Shown one piece after another: positions 6,629-14,899 of a stretch of 40,139 bases of DNA; positions within the stretch are counted from its first letter, which is position 1; each line of letters begins with the position of its first letter. The DNA lies in the IMG/VR virus record IMGVR_UViG_3300027969_000196, positions 1 to 40,139 of that record. One strand, given 5' to 3'. The position numbers were made by a program, and so were the translations under genes. This DNA is from a virus. The notes beneath the pieces were generated by a model. That model made no database searches. It was not told the origin of the DNA and saw only the letters and a list, made by a program, of their open reading frames with translations.

Positions 6629-7054
6629 CTAAGATTTTAATATATGTGAGCCGTGTACGCGGACTTGAATATGTCCGTTATACCAGTCATCTGATTCTAA
6701 TACTTTATTGAGGAATTGTTCTCTGGCCTCGATGTAAGAGCATTGCGCCTTTGATGTACAGTAGTATAAAATTTCGCGTTTGAAATTTTCTTTGCCTAAG
6801 AGTTCTATGTCTTTAGATAGATTAGGCGAGCTACCGTAGTAGTCCCTCCAGTCACTATCAATTTTGCTTCTAATTTTCTTCTTTTTCTTGCTGCCATTCT
6901 TTAGCTTGACTACTTTGTAGGTAGTTTTTGCAAATTTTGCAAGTTTCTTGCCTATGTACTTTTTGCCAGAGATTGTATTGGTTATCAAATATACGAAGCC
7001 TACGCAGTCTTCTGGTAGTTCTTCTATTTGCGTATCTTGATAAGTCCAATGCAT
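6629..7054 (-). CDS. GIY-YIG family nuclease
   Basis: A 141-residue protein with the GIY-YIG nuclease layout: GFVYLI at residues 19-24 and YIGKK at 33-37, about 10 residues apart, then candidate catalytic Arg70 (DSDWRDYYGS), Glu109/Glu112 (SYIEAREQF) and Asn126 (DWYNGHI). A Lys-rich stretch (KNGSKKKKKIRSK, about 52-64) between them may bind DNA. Stand-alone proteins of this kind are common in aquatic T4-like phages and resemble the Seg endonucleases of T4, which cut DNA and can drive marker exchange. It is the last gene of the gp55-gp47-gp46 operon, starting 3 bases after the preceding stop, which argues for a resident repair or recombination function rather than a recent insertion. Its substrate is unknown. 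Confidence 0.85.
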   Translation of the reverse strand: MHWTYQDTQIEELPEDCVGFVYLITNTISGKKYIGKKLAKFAKTTYKVVKLKNGSKKKKKIRSKIDSDWRDYYGSSPNLSKDIELLGKENFKREILYYCTSKAQCSYIEAREQFLNKVLESDDWYNGHIQVRVHGSHILKS

Positions 7055-7057
7055 CCA

Positions 7058-7312
7058 TTATGTATCGGATGCTGATGGCGTGCCTTGTTGTTTTTGGATT
7101 TGTTTCTTTTCTGCTTTAATTTGATCCAGTTCGTGACGCCACTCTTGTATATGAATTCGCCTTAAACTGCATATTCGCCTAATTTCGCTGAGCCAGTATC
7201 TTGTTGCAATACCGCTACGCCGTGTGCCTTTTGAAATCCATTTCTGGTTTTCTTTAAAATAATTGTTGAAAGCAGTCATGAGCTGACCATGCAACTCTTC
7301 ATCGCGTTTCAC
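7058..7312 (-). CDS. Small conserved-type protein of unknown function (84 aa)
   Basis: An 84-residue, strongly basic and helical protein. The central part (FNNYFKENQKWISKGTRRSG, about residues 15-34, followed by ATRYWLSEIRRICSLRR) has the spacing of Arg/Lys with Trp/Leu/Ile expected of amphipathic helices. The tail is rich in Lys and Gln (KAEKKQIQKQQ). Small proteins with a similar 'KG-x(4)-G-x(3)-R-x-x-L-x-x-I-x(6)-RR' pattern occur in aquatic T4-like phages and remind me loosely of histone-H1-like Hc1 proteins; that is a guess from pattern only. The start overlaps the preceding stop by 4 bases (ATGA), so it is translationally coupled in the recombination operon. Nucleic-acid binding is plausible but not shown. 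Confidence 0.75.
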   Translation of the reverse strand: MKRDEELHGQLMTAFNNYFKENQKWISKGTRRSGIATRYWLSEIRRICSLRRIHIQEWRHELDQIKAEKKQIQKQQGTPSASDT

Positions 7313-7500
7313 TTTTTGGCCTTTTTAATAATGTCGTTAGTTGCATCATTAATTTTTGAATCTTGAATAGATCTAAGGTGCAAACGTTCTGCACAGTTCC
7401 TAATGTCATCGTGCAGATTTAAGTCGCCCGTTTCTTCTAGCGTTAACTTTGCAATTTCATGAAGTGCTATAACTGCATCTACAAGTATCATATTTCTCAT
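7309..7500 (-). CDS. Small protein of unknown function (63 aa) coupled to gp46
   Basis: A 63-residue acidic-to-neutral helical protein beginning MRNMILVDAVIALHEIAKLT and containing DDIRNCAERLHLR before a Lys-rich end. It has no membrane segment or signal. The start codon overlaps the gp46 stop in an ATGA (7497-7500), and the following gene overlaps its own stop the same way. This tight coupling and its sensible composition support a real gene despite its size. I do not recognise the family. Its position right after gp46 suggests an accessory role in end processing or recombination, but that is inference from context only. Confidence 0.7.
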   Translation of the reverse strand: MRNMILVDAVIALHEIAKLTLEETGDLNLHDDIRNCAERLHLRSIQDSKINDATNDIIKKAKK

Positions 7501-9275
7501 TCAGTGACCTCCAAGTCATTTGCATAACTTGTGTAACCGTTTTCTTTTATGACTCTTAACACATTGTTAACACGACCAATCAGTTCATCTTTGTGACTGA
7601 TCAAATAAATGTTTTTATTACGTTCTCGAGCCATCTTTTTAAGTACGCTTAGTGCGCCTTCAACGCCACTGGCATCTAATCCGTTGTCGATCAACTCGTC
7701 AATAAACAACAAATTGATATTCTGATACAAACTTTCCCATACATCACGGAATGCCCATGATAATGATAAGATTAAACGATTACGTTCTCCACGACTCAAG
7801 TTGTCAAAGTCTAAATCTTGACCAAGTTGTGTAATCTCCACAGATAGGTCGTTTTGAAACAGCACAGTGTGAGGTAATCCCATTCTATCAAGATAATATG
7901 TAAGTCTATTATTCAAATATGCCAAATTTTGATCAATGATCTTCTTACGGATAAAGCTATCCTTGCTGGTTAACAATTTTAATAGAAAATCTTGATGATC
8001 CCTAATACTTGCTAGTTCATTTACATGATCCCAACTGACTTCTTGTATTGCAGTATTTTTTAATTCGTCGATTTGTTCTTGATAAGGGTCAATTTCATCA
8101 GCCCGCCTAACTAACTGTTCTTCTAAAGTAGTTAAATTATTTTGATGTTTGAGTGCTTGCTCAACAGAGTCATAATATGTATTAGGTCGTCCGTTGATAT
8201 CACCTATAATTGTTAGCTCTTCTTTAACTTTGTTGCAATCTGCTGTTACTTTATCAAGATACTTTTGGGCATCTGTTATATTTTTAGTAGCAGTTGTGGT
8301 AAGTTCTTCGTGTTTATGATCATGCAATGCTTGTTCGCAAGCATGACATGTTTTGTTTGCTAGACTTTCCAGTTCTCGTGTATATTTTGCTACACTTTTT
8401 TCTGCTTGTCCAATTGCAGACTCTAATGTTGCTTTTTCTTTAGTTAAACTTTTTACTTTTTGCGAAACTTCCTCATATACTTTTAATTTTGCGTGTTGTT
8501 CTAATTCTTGTTCAATATCAACACTTAGAAGTTCTTGAATTGCCTTACTGATTTTATCTAAATCTGTAGTTTGTTGAGTGTACCAAGCAGTTTGTCTAGT
8601 AACTAAACTGTCAATACTAAACTGAATCTTTTCATTGGACTTTTTTGTAGCTTCTATTTCAGCACTTTCTTGTATGATTTGATCCTTGGTGTTTTTTGAC
8701 AATTCTTTAAGGGCTTCTGCTTTCTCGCTAAGGATAGTAATACCTAATAGCTGTTCAATAATCATGCGTTGTTCATTGGCCCGCATACTTAAGAACGGCT
8801 CCGTATAAGTGTTTAACGCAACAATGTGTTTGAACATGTCGTGACTCATGCCTAGTAAATCATCCAAGTCTTTCTGCGTTTCACGCATGTCACCTTGTGC
8901 GTCATCGCTTTCTTCAGTATCTTGTTCTTGTCCGTTAACATAAAACTTAAGAATATTAGGTCGGCGACCACGCTCAACACGGTATTCAACACCGTCTTTT
9001 TCAAAATGTAGTGTTACTAACATGTTTTTAGCATTGATTTTATTAATCAAGTTATCTTTTTTAATGTTAGTAAGAGCGTTTCCGTATAAGGCAAAACTTA
9101 ATGCATTAACAATAGTAGTTTTTCCAGTACCGTTACGGGATCCGCTATCGTCACCGCCCTGATCTAAATTTTCACCTAGCACTAGTGTTAGTTGTTCTCG
9201 GCCGAAGTCTACAGCCTGGGTTTGATTGCCCACGCTCATGAAGTTTTTAACTGTTAAATCTTTTATCTTGATCAT
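7497..9275 (-). CDS. 46: Recombination endonuclease subunit gp46 (SbcC/Rad50-type ATPase)
   Basis: A 592-residue SMC-like ATPase that, with gp47, forms the phage Mre11-Rad50 equivalent, resecting DNA ends for recombination-dependent replication. Visible motifs: Walker A ending NGTGKTT (N48 to T54); two coiled-coil arms, about residues 175-300 and 320-400, flanking a zinc-hook CHAC (C310, C313); ABC signature LSRGE near 493-497; Walker B LLFIDE near 522-527; and the H-loop His in LISHKDE near 561. T4 gp46 is about 560 residues, so length fits. The Walker A loop is odd: about ten residues rich in Asp and Gly separate the GEN from the RNGTGKTT, an expansion I recall from cyanophage gp46. The start overlaps the gp47 stop (ATGA), and the downstream small gene overlaps its stop, so the genes are translated as a coupled set. 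Confidence 0.95.
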   Translation of the reverse strand: MIKIKDLTVKNFMSVGNQTQAVDFGREQLTLVLGENLDQGGDDSGSRNGTGKTTIVNALSFALYGNALTNIKKDNLINKINAKNMLVTLHFEKDGVEYRVERGRRPNILKFYVNGQEQDTEESDDAQGDMRETQKDLDDLLGMSHDMFKHIVALNTYTEPFLSMRANEQRMIIEQLLGITILSEKAEALKELSKNTKDQIIQESAEIEATKKSNEKIQFSIDSLVTRQTAWYTQQTTDLDKISKAIQELLSVDIEQELEQHAKLKVYEEVSQKVKSLTKEKATLESAIGQAEKSVAKYTRELESLANKTCHACEQALHDHKHEELTTTATKNITDAQKYLDKVTADCNKVKEELTIIGDINGRPNTYYDSVEQALKHQNNLTTLEEQLVRRADEIDPYQEQIDELKNTAIQEVSWDHVNELASIRDHQDFLLKLLTSKDSFIRKKIIDQNLAYLNNRLTYYLDRMGLPHTVLFQNDLSVEITQLGQDLDFDNLSRGERNRLILSLSWAFRDVWESLYQNINLLFIDELIDNGLDASGVEGALSVLKKMARERNKNIYLISHKDELIGRVNNVLRVIKENGYTSYANDLEVTE

Positions 9276-10285
9276 AGGCTATTATAAATTGCCAATAAAG
9301 TCTTGGCGCTGTAAGTGTCACTTTCAATGCTGACAAGCTGATTACTGACAATGGTGTCAACACTTTCAAATGCTTGAATATCAATGTCTGTATTAATTTC
9401 TACATCCTTTTTCTCGGCAATCAATGTCAATTCTCGAATACTATAATCGCCTAAGAATTTTTCTTTAATAAAACTAGCTTCTTCATAGCTAATGTCAATG
9501 TCTAGTGTAACACGAAGATGTTGTTTGGGCAAGATCAATGTGCTCGCTTCGTCAATTAACCGGCTTAATGTAACAGTTCTAAATGTGGGCTGATTTGGCC
9601 AGTTGTAATATTCTGGTTCCTTGCCCCATTCCATAATCATCATGCCACGGTCGTCGTCCCATGCATCTGCATAGTTGTGCGGAAACGCATTACCAATATA
9701 ATGCATATTTTTACGAACTTGACGTTTATGAAAGTGTCCGCTGAATCCCAATTCGTAATTTGCAAATTGATCCAACTGTAGTTCACCGTGATCCGGCATC
9801 TGTACCATTGCGTTCATAAAGAAGCTGGGCAACTCGAAGTGTCCAAATATATACTTGCCACCTTTCTTGCCTATCTTTTTCCATTCTTCACCCACGAGCC
9901 ACGGACATAAAGTAACGTCGCCGATAGTAGTAGGTTCATGAACAACAGTAATACCAGGAATATATTTTCCAAACTCAACTGAGTGAATATCCCGCTTGTC
10001 TTTGTAATACAAATCATGATTACCAGGGAAAAAGTAAAATGTATTGAACGCCGCACCCAACTTTTCCAAGGCCCGCAAACTATAGTCCATAGTAGTGATG
10101 TTGAGGCTATTCCGATTGTGATGCCAATCACCCATAAAAATTCCAGTATCACAACCTTCCTCCTTTGCTTTAGCAATGTACCAATCTACAAAATCTTCGC
10201 AGTCTTTATTATGTACACTGCTATTTGACTTTAATCCAAAATGAATATCTGTAAAGCAGGCAACTTTTTTAAATAAATTACTCAC
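9272..10285 (-). CDS. 47: Recombination endonuclease subunit gp47 (SbcD/Mre11-type nuclease)
   Basis: A metallophosphoesterase-type nuclease of about 337 residues (T4 gp47 is about 339) that pairs with gp46. The five metal-binding motifs are all present in order: TDIHFG, MGDWHHN, GNHDLYY, FGHFELP and FSGHFHKRQ. I choose the GTG at 10285 because AAGGA lies 7 bases upstream (10292-10296) and because it gives a family-like N-terminus, VSNLFKKVACFTDIHFG. An in-frame ATG at 10300 would add five residues but has no ribosome site. With the GTG start the gene overlaps the gp55 stop by 8 bases (GTGAGTAA). The stop overlaps the gp46 start. The C-terminal 90 residues are the less conserved capping region. 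Confidence 0.93.
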   Translation of the reverse strand: MSNLFKKVACFTDIHFGLKSNSSVHNKDCEDFVDWYIAKAKEEGCDTGIFMGDWHHNRNSLNITTMDYSLRALEKLGAAFNTFYFFPGNHDLYYKDKRDIHSVEFGKYIPGITVVHEPTTIGDVTLCPWLVGEEWKKIGKKGGKYIFGHFELPSFFMNAMVQMPDHGELQLDQFANYELGFSGHFHKRQVRKNMHYIGNAFPHNYADAWDDDRGMMIMEWGKEPEYYNWPNQPTFRTVTLSRLIDEASTLILPKQHLRVTLDIDISYEEASFIKEKFLGDYSIRELTLIAEKKDVEINTDIDIQAFESVDTIVSNQLVSIESDTYSAKTLLAIYNSL

Positions 10286-11123
10286 TAGGCGTTCCTTCAT
10301 TAAATCGTTTTTGTGCGGCAGCGTGTTCGCCTGCTCCAGTTCTACTGTAACTAGGATTCATGCCATTCATTTCTAACATGTCATCTCTAATATTTTGATT
10401 GCGTTTTTCAATGTTAATAATACGTACAAAACTGTTAGTCACCGCCGCAGTAAAATAGGCAAACGGGTTATTACTTTTTGCTTCGTTGAACTGCAACCCA
10501 ATCTGAGTTAGCTGTAATATGGCCTGTGCTCGCATCTCATCGTTGTAGGTATAGCCACGCACATTACCACGAGTGGCATACCGTTCGCATAGTTTAATGT
10601 ACATACGAGCTAGTGTATTAGTAATTTGCCCATGATCTTTGTCAAACTTGCCCTTTTCCAAATCACCTTTCCAGTGACTTTTTCCAACGCACACCAGTTC
10701 GTCTTTGTCATCAAATTTCCAATGTTGGAAAGGTGGAAAGTTAACTTTGTCTCTATGATCTGCTAGACTTTTAGGATTTTTCTTACGAGTATTATTAAGC
10801 GGAATATGATCAAATGTCATGATTCTAAAGACCAAATCTATCTTTTGAATCTTTTTGTAGTCAATTTCACAGTCGGCTTGTTTGACTTTTTCCCCGGCAC
10901 GTTTGCGAGTTTGGTAATCCAAATCGCCTATTCTTTTAGCTTGATTCCTTTTAGCTTCAGCAACTGTGCGTATGTTTATTTTGTCCAAACTAGGCAAAAT
11001 AATATCATATTGGTGATATTCAGGCTTTGCATAGCTTGAATATGTATTTTTGGACTTGTGTATTTCTTCTAGTAAGTCTTTGTTGTTTAAGTAATTTACT
11101 TTCGTTGGTGTTATTATTGTCAT
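10278..11123 (-). CDS. 55: Late-transcription sigma factor gp55, enlarged
   Basis: A 281-residue homologue of T4 gp55, which binds the host RNA polymerase core and directs it to TATAAATA late promoters. The N-terminal VNYLNNKDLL (residues 9-18) matches the T4 NYVNNKELL segment. The C-terminal half, NNPFAYFTAAVTNSFVRII (218-236) followed by the basic NIEKRNQN, matches the T4 NPHAYITQACFNAFVQRI sigma region-2-like segment. T4 gp55 is about 185 residues; here roughly 95 extra residues lie between these blocks (about 40-165), rich in charged and aromatic residues. I see no equivalent of the T4 C-terminal sliding-clamp-binding tail (SLDFLYE type); the protein ends RFNEGTPSE. AGGA at 11132-11135 sits 8 bases before the ATG. 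It is the first gene of the operon behind the sigma-70 promoter at 11146-11174. Confidence 0.9.
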   Translation of the reverse strand: MTIITPTKVNYLNNKDLLEEIHKSKNTYSSYAKPEYHQYDIILPSLDKINIRTVAEAKRNQAKRIGDLDYQTRKRAGEKVKQADCEIDYKKIQKIDLVFRIMTFDHIPLNNTRKKNPKSLADHRDKVNFPPFQHWKFDDKDELVCVGKSHWKGDLEKGKFDKDHGQITNTLARMYIKLCERYATRGNVRGYTYNDEMRAQAILQLTQIGLQFNEAKSNNPFAYFTAAVTNSFVRIINIEKRNQNIRDDMLEMNGMNPSYSRTGAGEHAAAQKRFNEGTPSE

Positions 11124-11145
11124 TAAATGGGTCCTATATAACAGT

Positions 11146-11174
11146 ATTATAAACTACATACATTAAAAAGTCAA
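11146..11174 (-). promoter_or_regulatory. Sigma-70 promoter of the gp55-gp47-gp46 operon
   Basis: On the minus strand: TTGACT (11174-11169), a 17-base spacer, and TATAAT (11151-11146). This is a perfect -10 with a 5/6 -35 at optimal spacing, about 23 bases before the gp55 start. It marks this operon as transcribed by unmodified host polymerase, that is early or middle in infection. Confidence 0.85.
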
Positions 11175-11181
11175 CTAAATA
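11174..11181 (+). promoter_or_regulatory. Late promoter of the baseplate operon
   Basis: ACTAAATA followed by TTAG, 19 bases before the ATG at 11201; six of eight bases match TATAAATA, including the TAAATA core. The ribosome site GAGGG (11189-11193) lies 7 bases before the ATG. The element shares its first base with the -35 box of the divergent sigma-70 promoter, so the two probably cannot be occupied at once. Confidence 0.7.
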
Positions 11182-11200
11182 TTAGCCAGAGGGAACAATT

Positions 11201-12199
11201 ATGGCATTCGATTTAGCAAGTGGGTTATCAAGCGTTTCAAGTGTAGCGCAGACAGCAAATTCTGTATTGCAGACGGGCGCAGGTGTGTTGCGTACAGCGG
11301 CCAATTTAGGTTCGGCACTGAATAATTTATCAAATCCCAGCCAGCTACTCAGTGCAATTCGAAGTATAAATCTTCCATTAGGCGGTGAGGCAATTGGTTC
11401 AATAGTCAACGCAGCAGCCGCATTTGGCGGAACAGATGCTACTAATGATTGGAGAGCAAGACTCAGTATGCCTAGGGGCAGTTTCTTTGATTCAAGCCCA
11501 ATTTTACAACCATTAACTGCCGCAGGCGGACTAGTGTTTCCATACACTCCTACAATTACAATTAGTCACGCTGCAACTTACAATGAAGTTTCAGTAACTC
11601 ATCAAAATTATCAATACATGGCATATCAGAGCAGTAGAGCAAATGCTATTCAAATTACAGGTGAGTTTAATGTTGAAGATTCTGTTCAAGCCAAGTATTG
11701 GATCGCAGCAGTTCACTTCTTACGTTCGGTAACAAAAATGTTCACTGGAGAAGGTGCGTTCGCTGGCAACCCTCCGCCAATTTTAAATTTTAGTGCATAC
11801 GGTGACCACGTGTTTAGAAACGTTCCTTGCGTTGTCACTAGTTTTAGTATGACGCTGCCAAAAGATGTTCAGTATATCAGTACAACTGTAGCAGCCGGAA
11901 GCAGTTTGGGTGAAATTTCTTCACTAGCATCCACGCTGGCCGGCGCTAATTTGGGATCAGTCAGTTCAGCTGCAAGTGTGGTAGCAAAAGCAGGTTCTGC
12001 TTTGAATGCCATCTCAAACATTAAAGATGCTATTGGCGGCGGCATTGCTGGAGGCATGGGAGTTCCAAGAGATAGTCATGTTCCAGTTAAAAGTGATTTA
12101 ACAATTACATTACAACCAGTCTACAGCAAAGAAGCAGTAAGACAATTTAGTTTGCGCAATTTTGTTAATGGCGCTTATGTAAGCAAAGGATACATTTAA
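11201..12199 (+). CDS. Baseplate tail-tube initiator/cap protein, gp48/gp54-like
   Basis: A 332-residue protein of the size of T4 gp54 (about 320) and gp48 (about 364), the two proteins that cap the baseplate and start polymerisation of the tail tube. The N-terminal 75 residues are helical, Ala/Ser/Leu-rich. Residues 85-235 resemble a tail-tube-type beta fold (FPYTPTITISHAATY, then YMAYQSSRANAIQITGEFNV and AVHFLRSVTKMF), with a second Ala/Ser-rich low-complexity insertion around 235-290. The C-terminal block (VPVKSDLTITLQPVYSKEAV, ending NFVNGAYVSKGYI) closes the fold. It opens the rightward late operon, and its stop overlaps the next start (TAATG). I cannot decide between gp48 and gp54; only one such gene is in the window. 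Confidence 0.7.
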   Translation: MAFDLASGLSSVSSVAQTANSVLQTGAGVLRTAANLGSALNNLSNPSQLLSAIRSINLPLGGEAIGSIVNAAAAFGGTDATNDWRARLSMPRGSFFDSSPILQPLTAAGGLVFPYTPTITISHAATYNEVSVTHQNYQYMAYQSSRANAIQITGEFNVEDSVQAKYWIAAVHFLRSVTKMFTGEGAFAGNPPPILNFSAYGDHVFRNVPCVVTSFSMTLPKDVQYISTTVAAGSSLGEISSLASTLAGANLGSVSSAASVVAKAGSALNAISNIKDAIGGGIAGGMGVPRDSHVPVKSDLTITLQPVYSKEAVRQFSLRNFVNGAYVSKGYI

Positions 12200-12498
12200 T
12201 GGCAAAATACACAAATCTAAGTCCTTGGTTTAGAACAACAATTTCAAGAAATACTCTGGATGTATTAACAATCAGACCAGTTAGTTCTGAGGCAGATGAT
12301 TTTCTCTATACTATTGAACCACAATATACATATAGGCCTGATCTGCTAGCGCATGACTTATATGGCGAATCAGCACTATGGTGGGTTTTTATTCAACGCA
12401 ATTTAGATATATTACAAGATCCTATATTTGACTTTATTCCTGGAACTCAAATTTTTATTCCTAAAAATTCAAGTCTTAGAGAAGTTTTAGGAAACTAA
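12199..12498 (+). CDS. 53: Baseplate wedge protein, gp53-like (LysM-type)
   Basis: A 99-residue protein. The segment YRPDLLAHDLYGESALWWVF (about residues 46-65) and the following DPIFDFIPGTQIFIPK match the gp53/LysM-like pattern, in which a short alpha-beta module is followed by a hydrophobic 'xPGTxIxIP' strand. T4 gp53 (about 196 residues) joins the six wedges around the hub; this one is half the size, which I believe is common in aquatic relatives. It overlaps the preceding stop by one base (TAATG), with AAAGGA 9 bases upstream, and it is followed one base after its stop by the next gene. The tight coupling fits stoichiometric baseplate production. Confidence 0.75.
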   Translation: MAKYTNLSPWFRTTISRNTLDVLTIRPVSSEADDFLYTIEPQYTYRPDLLAHDLYGESALWWVFIQRNLDILQDPIFDFIPGTQIFIPKNSSLREVLGN

Positions 12499-12499
12499 T

Positions 12500-14899
12500 A
12501 TGGCGTTTGATATACAATCAGCAGCTACCAACGCAACAAGCACGGTAACAAAGGCATTGGAAGGCTCTGGAGTTGTTGCCGGATTACAAAGTGCAGGCAA
12601 TGCAATCAACGGTGCAAAAAACGCCATAGCTAACGGCGTATCTAATATTACTAACTCTATAACAAATGCAATTCCTGGGCAAGTAAAATCTTTAATAGAA
12701 GCAGTTCCTAAGATTGCAGATTTAAATATTGAGGCTTTATTAAACGCAGCCAAAACTGTTGTTAATATTCCTGGCACGCCACCTTTTCCAAACGTACTGC
12801 ATAATTTTGCTAGTTATAACTATGTTTGGACATTGTCGGTGTTGAGCCCACAAGATTTAAATTTTCCAGATGAAAGTTATCGAAAGGGAAAATTAGGCCC
12901 AATTATTCTTAAAAGCGGCAGCGGCAGCCCCAATGACCGAGTGTCTACAACATACAGATCATTTAGTAATCCTACTGGTAAATTTGACTTCAACATTGAA
13001 GATATTAGAATTAGTGGGATGATGGGTATGGACAAAACTACTGGCAACACAAACGCCACTGGAATCACATTCAATATCATTGAACCCTACAGTATGGGAA
13101 TATTTTTTGAATCGTTGCAGATTGCCGCCCTAGAAGCCAAGTACATCAATTATTTAGAATGTCCTCTTTTACTTCGATTAGAATTTAAAGGACACATTGA
13201 TGCTTTAAGACAAAACGTAACAATACCTGGAACTACAAAATATTTTCCATTAAAAATTAGAAATATCACAATGCGTGTTAGTGGCAACGGCAGCGTGTAT
13301 ACCTGCGAAGCAATTCCTTGGAATGAAAAAGCTCATAATACAACATACAGTCAAGTTAAAACAGAAGTAAATGCTTCTGGATCCACAGTCCAAGAAATGA
13401 TCCAGACAGGTGCAAAGAGCGTACAAAAAGTTATTAACGATAGATATCAAGAAGCTGTAAAACGCAAAGACGTTACAGTACCAGATCAAGTTTTAATTTT
13501 ATTTCCTAGCGATTTAAAAACTAGCGACTCTACCAATGTGGACTCTGATAGCCAATCTGCACCAACAGCAACAGTTGATCCTAAGAAAGAAACTGGAGCT
13601 AACGGTGATGTGTTTGTTCGACTGGGAGTTGTCAGAGGAACTGACGGATTTAACCTAGTCCAAGACTCAAACATAAATCCTATTGGTATGGCTAGTATGG
13701 GATTTAACGAATATAGAAAAGGTGATGCAGCATTTGGCAAGGACAATGAAGCATATGACTCAGCTACTGGAACTTACAAACGTGGAAATATCTCCGTAAG
13801 TAAAACATCCAGTGAAGCTCGATTTGCGCAAGGTACTGACATCCCAAGTATTATAAATCAAGTTATATTAGCAAGCGATTACGGCAGACAGGCTCTTGAC
13901 CCTGATAAAATTAGTGACGATGGATTCATCAACTGGTGGAAAATTGAAACGCAAATGTATATTATGGACACTGATGCTGATTTAAACACCACTGGACGAA
14001 AACCCAATTTAGTAGTTTATAGAGTAATACCACACAGAGTCCATCATAGCAAATTCATGCAACCAAATGAAGCAGCTAAAGGAGTTGAAAAACTTAAATT
14101 ACAAGCAATCAAAGAATACAATTACTTGTATACGGCAAAGAATTTAGATATTATTAATTTTAATATTGAATTTAATGCGGCTTTTTATACTGCGCTTAAT
14201 GCAGACGGTGGCAAAAATAATATTGACGTTAATAGAGCAGGAGAAACTGGTAATGCTGCCTCTAAAAATGCACCTCCAGAAGCTGACGCTAATAGAGAAG
14301 CACCGTCCTCTGGCACAAAAGTTGAGTTAGGTACTGTTCCAACTTCGGCGATTAAAGATAAAGTTGGAACTCGAACAGGACGTAAAGGTGGCCCAGGTGG
14401 TGACGACCCGGCAACTATGGCAGCTAGGCAGTTTCATGACGCAATTACAGAAGGCGCTGACATGATTCAATTAGATATGGAAATCATAGGAGATCCTTAT
14501 TTTCTTGGTGACAGCGGCATGGGAAATTACTCTGCCCAAGCAACCAATTTAAAAGGTATTAATGCAGACGGCGGCATTAATAGTCAAGACGGACAAACTT
14601 ATATAAATGTAAGATTTAGGAATCCTGTTGATATCAACAGCCAAACTGGTAGATATGATTTTCCTGGAGGCAGTCTAGTTCCACAGTTTAGTGGACTTTA
14701 CATGGTCACTAAAGTTGAAAATATGTTCAATAAGGGACAGTTTAAACAGACACTATCTTTAAATAGAATGGTTGGACAAGATGTTAAAGATGACGGCAGT
14801 TCAGGAAAAACCCTAGTGTCTAAAATTGTTGACAAATTTAATCCAAACGATCCAAAATCTTATCAAGCTAACGATGTTAGCGGAAACGAAGGCGCATAA
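12500..14899 (+). CDS. Baseplate hub structural protein (799 aa), possibly gp27-like
   Basis: A 799-residue protein lying between gp53 and gp5. The first 85 residues are Ala/Asn-rich and helical. Residues 95-290 form a beta-rich region (NVLHNFASYNYVWTLSVLSP; GITFNIIEPYSMGIFFESLQ). A polar low-complexity stretch (about 335-395) and another (about 575-640, rich in Gly, Asp, Ala) separate domains. The last 100 residues (GDPYFLGDSGMGNY; PQFSGLYMVTKVENMFNKGQ; FKQTLSLNRMV) look like the closing hub module seen in gp27 and other hub proteins. Its neighbours make a hub role, joining the spike to the tube, the best inference. It is twice the length of T4 gp27 (about 391), so it may combine hub and another function. 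AGGA lies 8 bases before the ATG. Confidence 0.55.
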   Translation: MAFDIQSAATNATSTVTKALEGSGVVAGLQSAGNAINGAKNAIANGVSNITNSITNAIPGQVKSLIEAVPKIADLNIEALLNAAKTVVNIPGTPPFPNVLHNFASYNYVWTLSVLSPQDLNFPDESYRKGKLGPIILKSGSGSPNDRVSTTYRSFSNPTGKFDFNIEDIRISGMMGMDKTTGNTNATGITFNIIEPYSMGIFFESLQIAALEAKYINYLECPLLLRLEFKGHIDALRQNVTIPGTTKYFPLKIRNITMRVSGNGSVYTCEAIPWNEKAHNTTYSQVKTEVNASGSTVQEMIQTGAKSVQKVINDRYQEAVKRKDVTVPDQVLILFPSDLKTSDSTNVDSDSQSAPTATVDPKKETGANGDVFVRLGVVRGTDGFNLVQDSNINPIGMASMGFNEYRKGDAAFGKDNEAYDSATGTYKRGNISVSKTSSEARFAQGTDIPSIINQVILASDYGRQALDPDKISDDGFINWWKIETQMYIMDTDADLNTTGRKPNLVVYRVIPHRVHHSKFMQPNEAAKGVEKLKLQAIKEYNYLYTAKNLDIINFNIEFNAAFYTALNADGGKNNIDVNRAGETGNAASKNAPPEADANREAPSSGTKVELGTVPTSAIKDKVGTRTGRKGGPGGDDPATMAARQFHDAITEGADMIQLDMEIIGDPYFLGDSGMGNYSAQATNLKGINADGGINSQDGQTYINVRFRNPVDINSQTGRYDFPGGSLVPQFSGLYMVTKVENMFNKGQFKQTLSLNRMVGQDVKDDGSSGKTLVSKIVDKFNPNDPKSYQANDVSGNEGA

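Noticed and set aside
6629-7054. GIY-YIG gene as a mobile homing element
   Set aside because: It is tightly packed at the end of an operon, with no interrupted gene or intron around it.
10286-10300. ATG at 10300 as the start of gp47
   Set aside because: No ribosome site upstream, while the GTG at 10285 has AAGGA 7 bases before it and gives the expected family N-terminus. Only five residues differ.
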